Assembly (NCBI RefSeq): GCF_036884275.1
Contig: NZ_CP145607.1
Span: forward strand, 2,033,001 to 2,097,000
Direction: 5' to 3'
Source: Sphingomonas kaistensis
Lineage (GTDB): Bacteria; Pseudomonadota; Alphaproteobacteria; Sphingomonadales; Sphingomonadaceae
DNA length: 64,000 nucleotides
A program made the position numbers and the translations under genes. This document shows positions 54,745-63,614 of the stretch, in pieces (position 1 is the stretch's first letter; every line of letters starts with the position of its first letter). The notes beneath the pieces were generated by a model, which was not told the origin of the DNA, made no database searches, and saw only the letters and a program-made list of their open reading frames with translations.

Positions 54745-55818
54745 TCAACGATCACGGAAGCCGAGAAAGCGGCTGCGGGTCCGCTCCAGCAGCGCGCGGG
54801 CTTCCGGATCGGCGCCGCGATAGGCAGTGCCATAGAAGTTCGCCATCTGCCGGTCGAGGGCGGCGAGTTCGGGGCTGTTGCAGACTGCAATCTCACCGCG
54901 GGTGCGGGCACGGGCGCAGTTGAAGCTCGGGTTGGCCGACGCCGTGGGCGGGGCCGGTGGGGCAGCGGGCTCGTCTACGGGGCCGGGCGCTTCGGGTACC
55001 TCGGGAGCAGTCGGCGGGACGATGACTTCAGGCTCACTCGGCGGTGTCGAAGCGGGTGACGGCGCGGGGCTTCCCATCCGGGCAAGTGTCGCCAGCGGCA
55101 CCACGATGCCCTCGGCACCACTTAGCGTCACGACGTCGCCGCTCTGGTCGGCTGCGGGTTGCAGGTTGTAGCCAAGGCTCGCCGAAAGCGACCGGCGCCC
55201 GCCGACGACTTGGACGCCCGGCGGCAGGTCGAGCGTGACGTCGGCCTGACAGCTCACCCGCTCGAGGCCCGCGTCCTGTTCACGCAGTACGGGGTTGGCG
55301 ACCCGCAGGGCCGAATAGCCGGAAAGCTGATCAAACGCCGTTTGGTCGGACCCGCGCGTGGTGGCTGCTTGCCGAAACAGCTCGCGCTTGATCAGGTCGT
55401 AGGTCGCGGGCGCCGCGCAGCGCGCCTCCGGGTCGGAAGCGGCGGCAGTTTGTTCGTCCTGGCCCTCGGAATTCTCCCCAACCGCGTCCGAGCCCGGACC
55501 TGATCGGGTCAGCGAGAGCCCAAACAGGATGGCGCCAAGCAGCAAAAGGCCTCCGACGATCAGCAGCCAGCGGTTGGGACCATTGCGGCGTGGGCCGGAG
55601 GCAGCGGGCGATCGTGCACGGTCCCGGTCGAAAGGGTCGGCCTCGTCGTATCGCGGGTCGGGCCGACGTTCGAAACGCGGCTCCTCATCGCGCTCGCCAA
55701 TCCGCTCGGCATAGCGCGGATCGGGGCGGCGATCCTCGTTCCGTCCCTCGGTGAAACGGGGATTGAAACCGCCCGGTGGCGGCGGATTGTTGCGGTCGAA
55801 GGGAGGACGCTGAACCAT
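54745..55818 (-). CDS. Membrane-anchored LprI/DUF1311-domain protein, apparently truncated by a TGA
   Basis: A 357-residue protein with a charged Pro/Arg-rich cytosolic arm (RRPDPRY appears twice), one membrane helix (WLLIVGGLLLLGAILFGLSL) and a periplasmic part. The C-terminal LprI-like domain (FNCARARTRGEIAVCNSPELAALDRQ to RSRFLGFRDR) stops abruptly at TGA 54745-54747. The same frame continues for 28 codons to TAG 54658 with RSDECVADAYRGRI, which looks like the usual domain end. The TGA sits where a Cys is expected. Nonsense mutation, sequencing error and recoding are all possible. It ends the leftward proS-lolC/E-lolD unit. Confidence 0.82.
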   Translation of the reverse strand: MVQRPPFDRNNPPPPGGFNPRFTEGRNEDRRPDPRYAERIGERDEEPRFERRPDPRYDEADPFDRDRARSPAASGPRRNGPNRWLLIVGGLLLLGAILFGLSLTRSGPGSDAVGENSEGQDEQTAAASDPEARCAAPATYDLIKRELFRQAATTRGSDQTAFDQLSGYSALRVANPVLREQDAGLERVSCQADVTLDLPPGVQVVGGRRSLSASLGYNLQPAADQSGDVVTLSGAEGIVVPLATLARMGSPAPSPASTPPSEPEVIVPPTAPEVPEAPGPVDEPAAPPAPPTASANPSFNCARARTRGEIAVCNSPELAALDRQMANFYGTAYRGADPEARALLERTRSRFLGFRDR

Positions 55819-55833
55819 GGCCGCAGGAACGCT

Positions 55834-56529
55834 TCAGGCGGGCTTTGGTCCCAGCACTTCGAGCCGTCCCTCGTGGAGGCGGACCACGCGGTCCATCCGC
55901 CGGGCGAGACGCTCGTTGTGCGTGGCGACAAGGGCCGCGCTGCCTTCTTTCCGGACGAGATTGAGAAATTCGGCCAGCACCACGTCGGCGGTATGCTCGT
56001 CGAGATTGCCGGTCGGCTCGTCGGCGAGGATCAAAGGCGGGCGATTGGCGAGCGCGCGGGCAACCGCCACGCGCTGCTGCTCGCCGCCGCTGAGCTTCGC
56101 CGGGCGGTGGCTCAAGCGATGGCCGAGGCCGAGCGCGGTCAGCAGCGACACCGCCCGCTCATTCGCCGCCTCCGGCTCCGCGTCGCGAATAAGCTGTGGC
56201 AGCGTGACATTCTCAATCGCGGTGAAGTCGGGCAGCAAGTGGTGAAACTGATAGACGAACCCAAGCGCCTCGCGGCGCAGGTCGGTGCGGCCATCGGTGT
56301 CGAGCGCCTCGGCCTGCTGGCCATTGATGCGGATCGAGCCTTCAAACCCGCCTTCGAGCAGGCCGACGGCTTGCAGCAAGGTCGATTTGCCCGAGCCCGA
56401 GGGCCCGAGCAGCGCGACGATCTCGCCGGGTTGCACGGCGAGGTCGACGCCATTCAGCACGGTGATGGTGACGTCGCCCTGCGTAAAGGAGCGCTTGAGG
56501 CCGCGCGTTTCGAGAACCGCCTCACTCAT
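55834..56529 (-). CDS. lolD: Lipoprotein-releasing ABC transporter ATP-binding protein
   Basis: A 231-residue ABC ATPase with Walker [11 protein letters not shown] loop [12 protein letters not shown], signature [15 protein letters not shown], Walker [13 protein letters not shown] and H-loop ATHNERLA. With the membrane partner it extracts lipoproteins from the inner membrane for LolA. The FHHLLPDF segment is typical of LolD. Its start overlaps the lolC/E stop by eight bases; the LprI-like gene starts 15 bases past its end... upstream genes read in the order proS, lolC/E, lolD. Confidence 0.96.
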   Translation of the reverse strand: MSEAVLETRGLKRSFTQGDVTITVLNGVDLAVQPGEIVALLGPSGSGKSTLLQAVGLLEGGFEGSIRINGQQAEALDTDGRTDLRREALGFVYQFHHLLPDFTAIENVTLPQLIRDAEPEAANERAVSLLTALGLGHRLSHRPAKLSGGEQQRVAVARALANRPPLILADEPTGNLDEHTADVVLAEFLNLVRKEGSAALVATHNERLARRMDRVVRLHEGRLEVLGPKPA

Positions 56530-57778
56530 AACGAAGCACCTGCACCGGATCCGTGCTCGCCGCCTTCCACGCCGGGTAGAGCGTGGACAGGAAGCTCAGG
56601 ACAAAGGCGGTGACGACGATGACCGTCACCTCGACCGGATCGGTCTTGCTCGGCAGTTCGCTCAAAAAGCGCACGCTCGGATCCCAAAGGTTCTGGCCGG
56701 TGATCCACTGGATGGCGTCGACGATCGGCTGGCGGAAGAACAGGAATATGGCGCCGATTAGCAGCCCGCCGAGAATGCCAAGCGTGCCGATGGTTGTGCC
56801 GACGGTGACGAACACCTTCATCATGCCTTTGCGGCTGGCGCCCATGGTCCGCAGGATCGCGATGTCGCGGGTCTTGGCGCGGACCAGCATGATCAGGCTC
56901 GACAGGATGTTGAACACCGCAACGAGGATAATGAGGCTGAGGACGACGAACATCGCGACGCGCTCGACTTCCAGCGCCTCGAAGATGGCGGCATTCATGC
57001 TGCGCCAATCGACCGCGGCGCCCCTGCCCTGCACAAGCTGGGTCAGCGCGCCCATCTGGTCCTGAACCTTGTCAGGGTTCGTTACCTTGACCTCGACCAT
57101 GCCGACCGCGTCGCCCATCATCAGCAGGGTTTGCGCGTCTTCCATCGGCATGATGACGAAGGCGTTGTCGTAGTCGTAGACACCGACCTCGAAAGTGGCG
57201 GCAACCGTATAGCTGACGATCCTCGGCACGGTCCCGACCGGGGTCGAGCGGCCTTCGGGACTGATGAGGCTGATCTCGCCGCCCGGAAAGGTGCCGAGCT
57301 GCTGGGCGAGGCGCGTGCCGATGGCGACGCAATTGCAGCCGGGGGTGAGGTTGGCGAGGCTGCCACTCTTGACGCCGCCGGTCAGCACCGGATTGTTGCG
57401 GATGTCCCCCACCCGCATGCCGCGCACCAGCACGCCTTCGACGCGGCCGTTGCTGCTTGCCATCAGCGGTTGCTCGATCAGCGGAAGGGCGGACGTGACG
57501 CCGGGCACCTTCAAGGCACCATCGGCGATGCGCTGCCAACCTTCGAGGCGGCCGTCATAGCCCTGAAGAATGGCGTGGCCGTTGAGGCCGGCGGTCTTCT
57601 CGAACAGTTCGGCGCGGAAGCCATTCATCACGCTCATGACGATGATCAGGGCCGCGACGCCAAGGGCGACGGCGGCGAGGCTGATCATCGAAACGAGGAA
57701 GATGAAGCGCTCGCCCTCGCCCTTGCCTGGGAGGAGATAGCGCTTGGCAATGATCCGCTCGTAGCGGGAGAGGATCAT
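56522..57778 (-). CDS. Lipoprotein-releasing ABC transporter permease (LolC/E)
   Basis: A 418-residue permease of the LolC/LolE family with four membrane helices: one near residues 25-48 and three in the C-terminal 160 residues. Marks are [12 protein letters not shown] and [30 protein letters not shown] at the start, then a large periplasmic domain, and [18 protein letters not shown] near the end. A single lolC/E gene suggests a homodimeric or LolF-like arrangement. The ATG overlaps the proS stop (ATGA). Confidence 0.95.
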   Translation of the reverse strand: MILSRYERIIAKRYLLPGKGEGERFIFLVSMISLAAVALGVAALIIVMSVMNGFRAELFEKTAGLNGHAILQGYDGRLEGWQRIADGALKVPGVTSALPLIEQPLMASSNGRVEGVLVRGMRVGDIRNNPVLTGGVKSGSLANLTPGCNCVAIGTRLAQQLGTFPGGEISLISPEGRSTPVGTVPRIVSYTVAATFEVGVYDYDNAFVIMPMEDAQTLLMMGDAVGMVEVKVTNPDKVQDQMGALTQLVQGRGAAVDWRSMNAAIFEALEVERVAMFVVLSLIILVAVFNILSSLIMLVRAKTRDIAILRTMGASRKGMMKVFVTVGTTIGTLGILGGLLIGAIFLFFRQPIVDAIQWITGQNLWDPSVRFLSELPSKTDPVEVTVIVVTAFVLSFLSTLYPAWKAASTDPVQVLRYE

Positions 57779-59097
57779 GCGGTAAGCCTCGAAAGCACGC
57801 TGTCGATGCTGATCTCCTGCTTCTCGCCGGTGGGACGGTCCTTGAGCTCGACCGTGCCGGCCGCCAGCCCGCGCGGGCCGATGATGATCTGCTTGGGAAG
57901 GCCCATCAGGTCCATGCCCGCCAGCTTCGCCCCGCCCCGCTCGTCGCGGTCATCGTAGAGCGTCTCGATCCCAGCGGAGGTGAGCTTGTCGTAGAGATCG
58001 GATGCGCCCGCCTGCGATGCCGCATCGTCGCCGCGCATGGTGACGATGCCGACCTGCCACGGTGCCACCGCGTCGGGCCAGATGATGCCGTTGTCGTCGT
58101 GGCTGGCTTCGATGATCGCGCCGACCAGACGGCTGACGCCAACGCCGTAGCTGCCCATGTGCGGGGAGACGGTGGAGCCGTCGGGCCCGGACACTTTAAG
58201 CCCCATGGCGTCACTGTACTTGGTGCCGAAGTAGAAGATGTGCCCGACCTCGATCCCGCGGCCGGTGCGGCGGCTTTCCTCGGGAAGCTCGGCCCACTTG
58301 GCCTCGTCGTGGGTCTCGTCGGTCGCGGCGTAGGTCGTGTTGACGCGGTCGAACAGGCCCTTCAGCCCGGCTTCGTCGGCGTAATTCAGGTCCGCCTGGC
58401 TCCAGTCGAAGCTGTCGTAGGCTGCGTCGTAGAAGACTTCGCTCTCGCCGGTTGGGGCGAGTACGATAAACTCGTGGGAAAGGTCGCCGCCGATCGGGCC
58501 ATTGGCGGCGCGCATCGGCACCGCCTGGATGCCCATCCGCTGAAAGGTGCGCAGATAGGCCAGCATCTGCTTGTAGTAGCTGAGGCGCGCGCCCGCTTCG
58601 TCGAGGTCGAAGCTGTAGGCGTCCTTCATCAGAAATTCGCGCCCGCGCATCACGCCGAACCGCGGGCGGACTTCGTCGCGGAACTTCCACTGGATGTGAT
58701 AGAGGGTGCGCGGCAGTTCGCGGTAGGAGCGCGTCTCGGCCGCAAACAGCGCGGTGATCATTTCCTCGTTGGTCGGGCCGTAGAGGATCTCACGGTCATG
58801 CCGATCGCGGATGCGCAGCATCTCGGGGCCGTAAGCGTCGTAACGCCCACTTTGCCGCCACAGGTCGGCAGACTGCAGCGTCGGCATAAGAAGCTCGATT
58901 GCGCCGGCCTTGTCCTGCTCCTCGCGGACGATCTGTTCGATCTTGTTCAGGACCCGGAGGCCGAGCGGCAGCCAGGCGTAGATACCGGCCGCCGTCTGGC
59001 GAACCAGGCCCGCGCGCAGCATCAGCTTGTGGCTGACGATCTGGGCGTCGGCGGGGCTTTCCTTGAGGACGGGCAAAAAAGCTTGTGAAAGGCGCAT
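57775..59097 (-). CDS. proS: Prolyl-tRNA synthetase (short form without editing domain)
   Basis: A class II synthetase of about 440 residues. Motif 1 region is [26 protein letters not shown]; motif 2 is [30 protein letters not shown]; motif 3 is [16 protein letters not shown]. The large editing insertion between motifs 2 and 3 is missing, as is usual in alphaproteobacteria. Ala-tRNA-Pro must be cleared in trans if at all. ATG 59097 ([13 protein letters not shown]) is the family start; 12 codons upstream are also open. It heads the proS-lolC/E-lolD transcript. Confidence 0.97.
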   Translation of the reverse strand: MRLSQAFLPVLKESPADAQIVSHKLMLRAGLVRQTAAGIYAWLPLGLRVLNKIEQIVREEQDKAGAIELLMPTLQSADLWRQSGRYDAYGPEMLRIRDRHDREILYGPTNEEMITALFAAETRSYRELPRTLYHIQWKFRDEVRPRFGVMRGREFLMKDAYSFDLDEAGARLSYYKQMLAYLRTFQRMGIQAVPMRAANGPIGGDLSHEFIVLAPTGESEVFYDAAYDSFDWSQADLNYADEAGLKGLFDRVNTTYAATDETHDEAKWAELPEESRRTGRGIEVGHIFYFGTKYSDAMGLKVSGPDGSTVSPHMGSYGVGVSRLVGAIIEASHDDNGIIWPDAVAPWQVGIVTMRGDDAASQAGASDLYDKLTSAGIETLYDDRDERGGAKLAGMDLMGLPKQIIIGPRGLAAGTVELKDRPTGEKQEISIDSVLSRLTA

Positions 59098-59184
59098 GCC
59101 TGCCCCCCTAGAGGGGCCAAGATGAACAGGCAATCACAGCAGCACTGTTGCCGGTCTGTCACACGGCTTGTGCGATTTTGGCAC

Positions 59185-59340
59185 GCTCGGCGTTAAGCTG
59201 ATGACATCACGCCCAAAAGGAGGCACCTTTCGCTTCGTTCCAAGCCGCGGCGGCTCCTCTGCCGCGAATGGTCCAAGGGGGCTGACGAGCAATCGTCACG
59301 CGAAGGCGCCCGGGTTGCCGCAAGGTGGCCCGGGCGTTTT
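59185..59340 (+). ncRNA. Candidate small RNA with stacked hairpins and intrinsic terminator
   Basis: The 363-base gap 59098-59460 holds no convincing gene, but ordered structure. AAAGG/CCTTT (59216-59230) encloses an AGGCA loop. CGCGGC/GCCGCG (59246-59266) presents the C/U-rich loop GGCTCCTCT. TGACGA/TCGTCA (59283-59298) has a GCAA tetraloop. Finally CGCCCGGG/CCCGGGCG (59307-59336) is followed by TTTT. This series, ending in a terminator without a preceding gene on this strand, fits an independent small RNA. The C-rich loop could pair with Shine-Dalgarno sequences. A 65-codon frame in the same place looks non-coding. Confidence 0.5.
59307..59340 (+). terminator. Intrinsic terminator of the candidate small RNA
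   Basis: Perfect 8-bp GC stem CGCCCGGG/CCCGGGCG, 14-base loop, and TTTT at 59337-59340. There is no rightward gene for it to serve upstream, since proS runs leftward. Confidence 0.75.
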
Positions 59341-59411
59341 GCTGTCTGATCGCCTCGCACTCTAGCCCTCTCCCGCCACTTTACATGCCTTTCCTCGGTG
59401 AGTGCTCGCGG

Positions 59412-59466
59412 TTGACTCTGCGCAATAGCGTCCCTAGCTGCGTTTCATCGTATTAGCACGATGGAA
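59412..59466 (+). promoter_or_regulatory. Putative promoter and operator of the yerC-his operon
   Basis: TTGACT (59412-59417) and, after 17 bases, TAGCTG (59435-59440) could form a weak sigma-70 promoter. The near-perfect palindrome TTTCATCGT (59443-59451), spacer ATTAGC, ACGATGGAA (59458-59466), one mismatch, then covers the expected start site and the ATG at 59461. It is a plausible autoregulatory operator. Confidence 0.45.
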
Positions 59467-59802
59467 CAAATGGCGCCTTACCCTTCCCCGACCCGTGACG
59501 GAGCAGTTCTCACCGCCGAGCTATGCCGCGCGCTTCTGACGCCGGGATCGGCAGAAGAAATGTCGCGCCTGCTGACCGACCTTTGCACGCCGCAGGAAAT
59601 ACGAACGCTGGCCGAACGTTGGCACGTTGCCCGTTTGCTCGACGGGACCGACCTTTCCTACCGGGACATCCATGACGCCACCGGCGTTTCCACCACCACC
59701 ATCGTCCGCATCGCGCGCTTTCTGCGACAGGAACCGCACCAGGGTTACCGCGCCGCGATCGATACTCTTGCCGCCAGTGAAAGCCCTTCCGATGCTGATT
59801 GA
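59461..59802 (+). CDS. TrpR/YerC-family transcriptional regulator
   Basis: A 113-residue protein of the TrpR-like YerC/YecD family. The helical core reads LCRALLTPGSAEEMSRLLTDLCTPQEIRTLAERWHVARLL, and the helix-turn-helix SYRDIHDATGVSTTTIVRIARFL is clear. Its end overlaps the hisG start by 11 bases, so it is the first gene of the histidine operon. In Gram-positive bacteria YerC homologues have been linked to histidine gene control, so a histidine-responsive repressor is a reasonable inference. A palindrome over its start supports autoregulation. Confidence 0.9.
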   Translation: MEQMAPYPSPTRDGAVLTAELCRALLTPGSAEEMSRLLTDLCTPQEIRTLAERWHVARLLDGTDLSYRDIHDATGVSTTTIVRIARFLRQEPHQGYRAAIDTLAASESPSDAD

Positions 59803-60682
59803 CGACGACCGCCTGCACATCGCCATCCAGAAGAACGGCCGCCTCAGCGACATCAGCCGCGACCTCCTGAAGGGGGCCGGCCTGCGGCTTCAGAACGGCC
59901 GCAACGCCTTGACCGCGCGGGTCGAGAATTTCGCGGCCGACATCATGTTCGTGCGCGACGACGATATTCCGACTTTCGTCGCCGATGGCGTGTGCGAGTT
60001 CGGGATCGTCGGCGGCAACGTGCTGGAGGAATTTCGGCTGTCGTCGAAGGAATCGGCGGTCGAGATCGTCGCCGAGCTCGGCACCGCCCGCTGCTCGCTC
60101 AAGCTCGCCGCTCCCGAAAACACGGTCTGGGAAGGGCCGCAAAGCCTTGCCGGCAAGCGGGTCGCGACCTCGTATCCGCGCATCGTGGAGCGCTGGCTGG
60201 CGGAGCAGGGCGTCGAGGCCAGCGTGGTCAAGATGAACGGCGCGGTGGAGCTCGCCCCGCGGCTCAAGATCGCGCCCTTCATCTGCGATCTCGTCTCGAC
60301 CGGCGCGACGCTCGAAGCCAACGGTTTGCGCGCGGTTGCCGACGTATTCGACAGCGAAGCGGTGCTGATCCGCACCACACGTCCCGTGCCGCCGGCTCGC
60401 GTGGAACTCGGCAGCGCCTTGCTCAGCCGGATTCAGGGGGTGCTCCAGACCAAGGACGCCAAATACATCCTCCTCAATGCCGCCTCGGAATCGCTCCCGG
60501 CGATCACCCGTATCCTGCCGGGCGCCGATGCTCCGACCATCATCCCCCTGCACGGTCGTCCGGGCCATTTCGCGGTGCACGCCGTGGCGCGGGAATCGGT
60601 GTTCTGGGAAACGCTCGAGCAATTGAAGGGCGCGGGCGCATCGGCGATCCTGGTCCTTCCCATCGAAAAGATGATGCTGTGA
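59792..60682 (+). CDS. hisG: ATP phosphoribosyltransferase, long form
   Basis: The first enzyme of histidine synthesis, joining ATP and PRPP. At 296 residues it is the long form with a C-terminal ACT-like domain for histidine feedback (ALLSRIQGVLQTKDAKYILLNA, then LEQLKGAGASAILVLPIEKMM). The catalytic part shows LHIAIQKNGRLSD, FVADGVCEFGIVGGNVLEE, KRVATSYPRIVERWL and the PRPP loop ICDLVSTGATLEANGL. ATG 59792 overlaps the preceding gene. Its TGA overlaps the GTG of hisD (GTGA). Confidence 0.97.
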   Translation: MLIDDDRLHIAIQKNGRLSDISRDLLKGAGLRLQNGRNALTARVENFAADIMFVRDDDIPTFVADGVCEFGIVGGNVLEEFRLSSKESAVEIVAELGTARCSLKLAAPENTVWEGPQSLAGKRVATSYPRIVERWLAEQGVEASVVKMNGAVELAPRLKIAPFICDLVSTGATLEANGLRAVADVFDSEAVLIRTTRPVPPARVELGSALLSRIQGVLQTKDAKYILLNAASESLPAITRILPGADAPTIIPLHGRPGHFAVHAVARESVFWETLEQLKGAGASAILVLPIEKMML

Positions 60683-61965
60683 CCCCGCTCAGCTGGTCCG
60701 ATCTCGACGTCGAAGCGCGCGCGGCGGCGCTGGCTCGGCCGCCGGCGCGGCGCTCCCCTGAACTCGTCGCCGGTGTGACTGCGATCCTCGAAGAGGTGCG
60801 GAGCGGCGGGTGGAACGCGCTGTGCCGCATCGCGGAACGCATCGACGGACGCGCGCCCGAGGCAGTGGCGATTGCTCCCCTAGCCACTGCCGCCCGCGCC
60901 AGCCTACCTGCCGACGCGGTAGCCGCGATGGAACTTGCCGCCGACAACATCCGCCGCTTCCACGACGCGAGCCGACCCGCCGATACCAGGGTCGAAACCA
61001 TGCCCGGCCTGGTCGTCGAAAAGGTCTGGCGTCCGCTCGACCGGGTCGGGCTTTACGTTCCGGGTGGAGCGACGCCCTTATTCTCGACCTTGCTGATGCT
61101 CGCTCTCCCCGCACGCGCTGCTGGTGTACGCGAGATCGTGGTCGTCACCCCGCCGAGCCCCGGTGGCCTTGACCCGGCAATCGCGCTTGCGGCCGAATTG
61201 TGCGGGATCGACAGCATCTGGACCGTGGGCGGGGCGCAGGCGATCGCCGCGCTGGCATTCGGAGCCGGCGACATTCCGCCTTGCCCCAAGATTTGCGGCC
61301 CCGGCAACGCGTGGGTCGCCGAAGCGAAGACGCAGGCCAGCGCCCTCCCTGGTGGCCCGGCGATCGACATGCCGGCGGGTCCGTCCGAACTGATGGTGAT
61401 CGCCGATCGCAATGCGTCGCCGGTGATGGTCGCCGCCGATCTCCTCAGCCAGGCCGAACATGACGCGTCGGCGCAGGTGCTTCTGGTCAGCGATACGACC
61501 GAAATTGCCTCTGCAGCCCTAGCTGAGGTCGAACGGCAGGTTGCCGAGCTCCCGCGCGCCGACCTTGCGCGTCGCTCGCTCGATCATGGCCGCGCCATTG
61601 TCGTCCGCGATCTCGCCGAGGCCGCGTCGGTCGCCAATATCTATGCGCCCGAACACCTCTGCCTTGCCGTAGACGACCCCGAACCATTGATCGCGGCTAT
61701 CAACAATGCCGGCGCGATTTTCGCGGGGCACGCCGCGGCGGAGAGCTTCGGCGATTATCTGGCGGGATCGAGCCACGTTCTCCCCACCGATGGCGCTGCG
61801 CGGGCATGGAGTGGAATCACGGTGCACAGCTTCATGAAGGCGATCAGCATCCAGCGCGTGTCCGAGTCCGCTGGCCAGGCCCTTGCTGCCCCCGCCGCAG
61901 CGCTGGCCCGTCTCGAATCTCTCGAGGCGCACGCCCGCGCCGCCGAAGCGAGGGCCGCCGCATGA
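60679..61965 (+). CDS. hisD: Histidinol dehydrogenase
   Basis: A zinc enzyme of about 428 residues performing the last two oxidations, histidinol to histidine. Visible motifs are VGLYVPGGATPLFSTLLMLA, IWTVGGAQAIAALAFG, KICGPGNAWVAEAK, DLLSQAEHDASAQ (Zn ligands Gln and His), INNAGAIFAGHAAAESFGDYLAG and a final HSFMKAISIQ. The GTG start overlaps hisG and the stop overlaps the hisC/B start (ATGA), so translation is coupled. Confidence 0.97.
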   Translation: MTPLSWSDLDVEARAAALARPPARRSPELVAGVTAILEEVRSGGWNALCRIAERIDGRAPEAVAIAPLATAARASLPADAVAAMELAADNIRRFHDASRPADTRVETMPGLVVEKVWRPLDRVGLYVPGGATPLFSTLLMLALPARAAGVREIVVVTPPSPGGLDPAIALAAELCGIDSIWTVGGAQAIAALAFGAGDIPPCPKICGPGNAWVAEAKTQASALPGGPAIDMPAGPSELMVIADRNASPVMVAADLLSQAEHDASAQVLLVSDTTEIASAALAEVERQVAELPRADLARRSLDHGRAIVVRDLAEAASVANIYAPEHLCLAVDDPEPLIAAINNAGAIFAGHAAAESFGDYLAGSSHVLPTDGAARAWSGITVHSFMKAISIQRVSESAGQALAAPAAALARLESLEAHARAAEARAAA

Positions 61966-63614
61966 GCCTCGCCCGCCGCCTCGCCCGGCCCGCGATCCTC
62001 GCGCTCGAACCCTTCGATCTCGGCAATCGCGAGGTCAGCCCCGACGCGATCCTGCTCGACGCCAACGAAAGCCCCTTTGGTCCGCTGTCTGGCGGCAATC
62101 TCGCCGCGGGTGTCAATCGCTACCCCGAGCCACAGCCGCAACGCCTGCGTGCCGTCATGGCGGCACTCTACGGGGTCGTCTCTACGCAATTCCTGGTGAC
62201 ACGAGGCGGAGACGACGCAATCGATCTCCTCTGCCGCACCTTCCTGCGCGGGTCCGAGGACGCGGTGGCGGTGACCAGCCCGAGCTTCACCGCCTACGCC
62301 CATTTCGCGCGGGTGCAGGGCGCGGGCGTGATCGACATCCCTTTGACCGAGACGTTCGATCTCGATCCGGATGCCGTTATAGCTGGCGTGAAAGGCGAGC
62401 CGCGGACGAAGCTGCTGTTCCTCTGCACGCCCAACAATCCTACCGGCAATGCGGTCGATCCGGCTGACATCCTGCGCATTGCCGACGCGCTGCCCGACGT
62501 CATGATCCTCGCCGACGAAGCCTATATCGAGTTCAGCGACACGCCGAGCCTCGCTGGCGAAGCTGTGGTCCGCTTGAACCTTCTCGTCTTGAAGACCTTG
62601 TCCAAAGCCTTCGCGCTCGCCGGAGCTCGCGTCGGTGGGCTTATCGGTCCGGCGGAAACGCTGGAGATTGTCGCCAGAGTATTGCCGCCTTATCCGCTGC
62701 CGACCCCGTCGATCGCCGCCGCGCTCGACGCGCTTCAGCCGGCGCGCCGGGCCGTGCACCGCGAGCGGATCGCCCAGCTGCTCGCCGAACGCGAGCGAAT
62801 GGCGCCGTTGCTCGCCGCTTCCCCCTACGTCCGCAAGGTCTATCCGAGCGCCGGCAATTTCCTGTTCCTTGAAACGATCGACACCGAGCAGCTGGCGGCA
62901 CGGCTAAGCGCCGACGGCATTCGGGTCCGCTACCGGCCAAAGGCCGCACCGGGCGGGATCCGGCTGACCATCGGGACACGGGCCGAAAACGACGCCGCGC
63001 TTGCTGCGTTCGGAGCCACGGTCGAACGCAAGGCGCCGCGCCGCGCGGAAATTGCCCGCGACACCAAGGAAACCCGAATTGCGCTCGCCATCGATCTCGA
63101 TCGCGCCGAGCCGCGACAAATCGCGACGGGCATTCCTTATTATGACCACATGCTCGACCAGGTCGCGGCGCACGGTGGTTTCAGCCTGATCCTGAGCTGT
63201 GACGGCGATCTGGATATCGATCCACACCACAGCATCGAGGACGTGGCGATCGCGCTCGGACAGGGACTCAAGGCGGCTCTCGGCGACAAACGCGGGATCG
63301 GACGCTTCGGCTTCGCGCTGCCGATGGACGAGACCGAGGCGCAGGTGCTGATCGATCTTAGCGGCCGCCCCTACTGCCGCTTCGAAGGCGACTTCGTCGC
63401 ATCGCATATCGGCGACTATCCGACCGAGATGACGCAGCACGTTTTTCGCAGCCTCGCCGACAGCCTTGATGCCGCAATCCACGTCAAGGTGGCGGGCGAG
63501 AACGATCACCACAAGGTCGAGGCCTGCTTCAAGGCGTTTGGCAGGACGCTTCGCCAAGCGCTTGCGATCGAAGGCAAAGGTGACTCGCTTCCCAGCACTA
63601 AGGGCATGCTGTGA
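61962..63614 (+). CDS. Fused histidinol-phosphate aminotransferase / imidazoleglycerol-phosphate dehydratase (HisC-HisB)
   Basis: One uninterrupted 550-residue frame with two histidine enzymes. Residues 1 to about 352 are HisC, a PLP aminotransferase: LLDANESPFGPL, TPNNPTGNAV, ILADEAYIEF and the PLP lysine K215 in KTLSKAFALAGARVGG. Residues about 360-550 are the IGP dehydratase part of HisB: RRAEIARDTKETRI, HMLDQVAAHGGF (H396), DPHHSIEDVAIALG (H422, H423) and DHHKVEACFKAFGR (H516, H517). All expected metal-binding histidines are present. The joint is nearly linkerless (FGATVERKAPRRAEI); the usual start Met of HisB is lacking. The stop overlaps hisH. Confidence 0.93.
   Translation: MSLARRLARPAILALEPFDLGNREVSPDAILLDANESPFGPLSGGNLAAGVNRYPEPQPQRLRAVMAALYGVVSTQFLVTRGGDDAIDLLCRTFLRGSEDAVAVTSPSFTAYAHFARVQGAGVIDIPLTETFDLDPDAVIAGVKGEPRTKLLFLCTPNNPTGNAVDPADILRIADALPDVMILADEAYIEFSDTPSLAGEAVVRLNLLVLKTLSKAFALAGARVGGLIGPAETLEIVARVLPPYPLPTPSIAAALDALQPARRAVHRERIAQLLAERERMAPLLAASPYVRKVYPSAGNFLFLETIDTEQLAARLSADGIRVRYRPKAAPGGIRLTIGTRAENDAALAAFGATVERKAPRRAEIARDTKETRIALAIDLDRAEPRQIATGIPYYDHMLDQVAAHGGFSLILSCDGDLDIDPHHSIEDVAIALGQGLKAALGDKRGIGRFGFALPMDETEAQVLIDLSGRPYCRFEGDFVASHIGDYPTEMTQHVFRSLADSLDAAIHVKVAGENDHHKVEACFKAFGRTLRQALAIEGKGDSLPSTKGML

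Noticed and set aside
54700..54747. Selenocysteine insertion at the LprI-domain TGA
   Set aside because: No convincing SECIS hairpin within the expected distance after the TGA and no sel genes in the window; kept only as one of several explanations.
59168..59365. 65-codon frame in the proS-yerC gap
   Set aside because: No ribosome-binding site at its start, no protein-like pattern, and it runs through the intrinsic terminator; structure argues for RNA instead.
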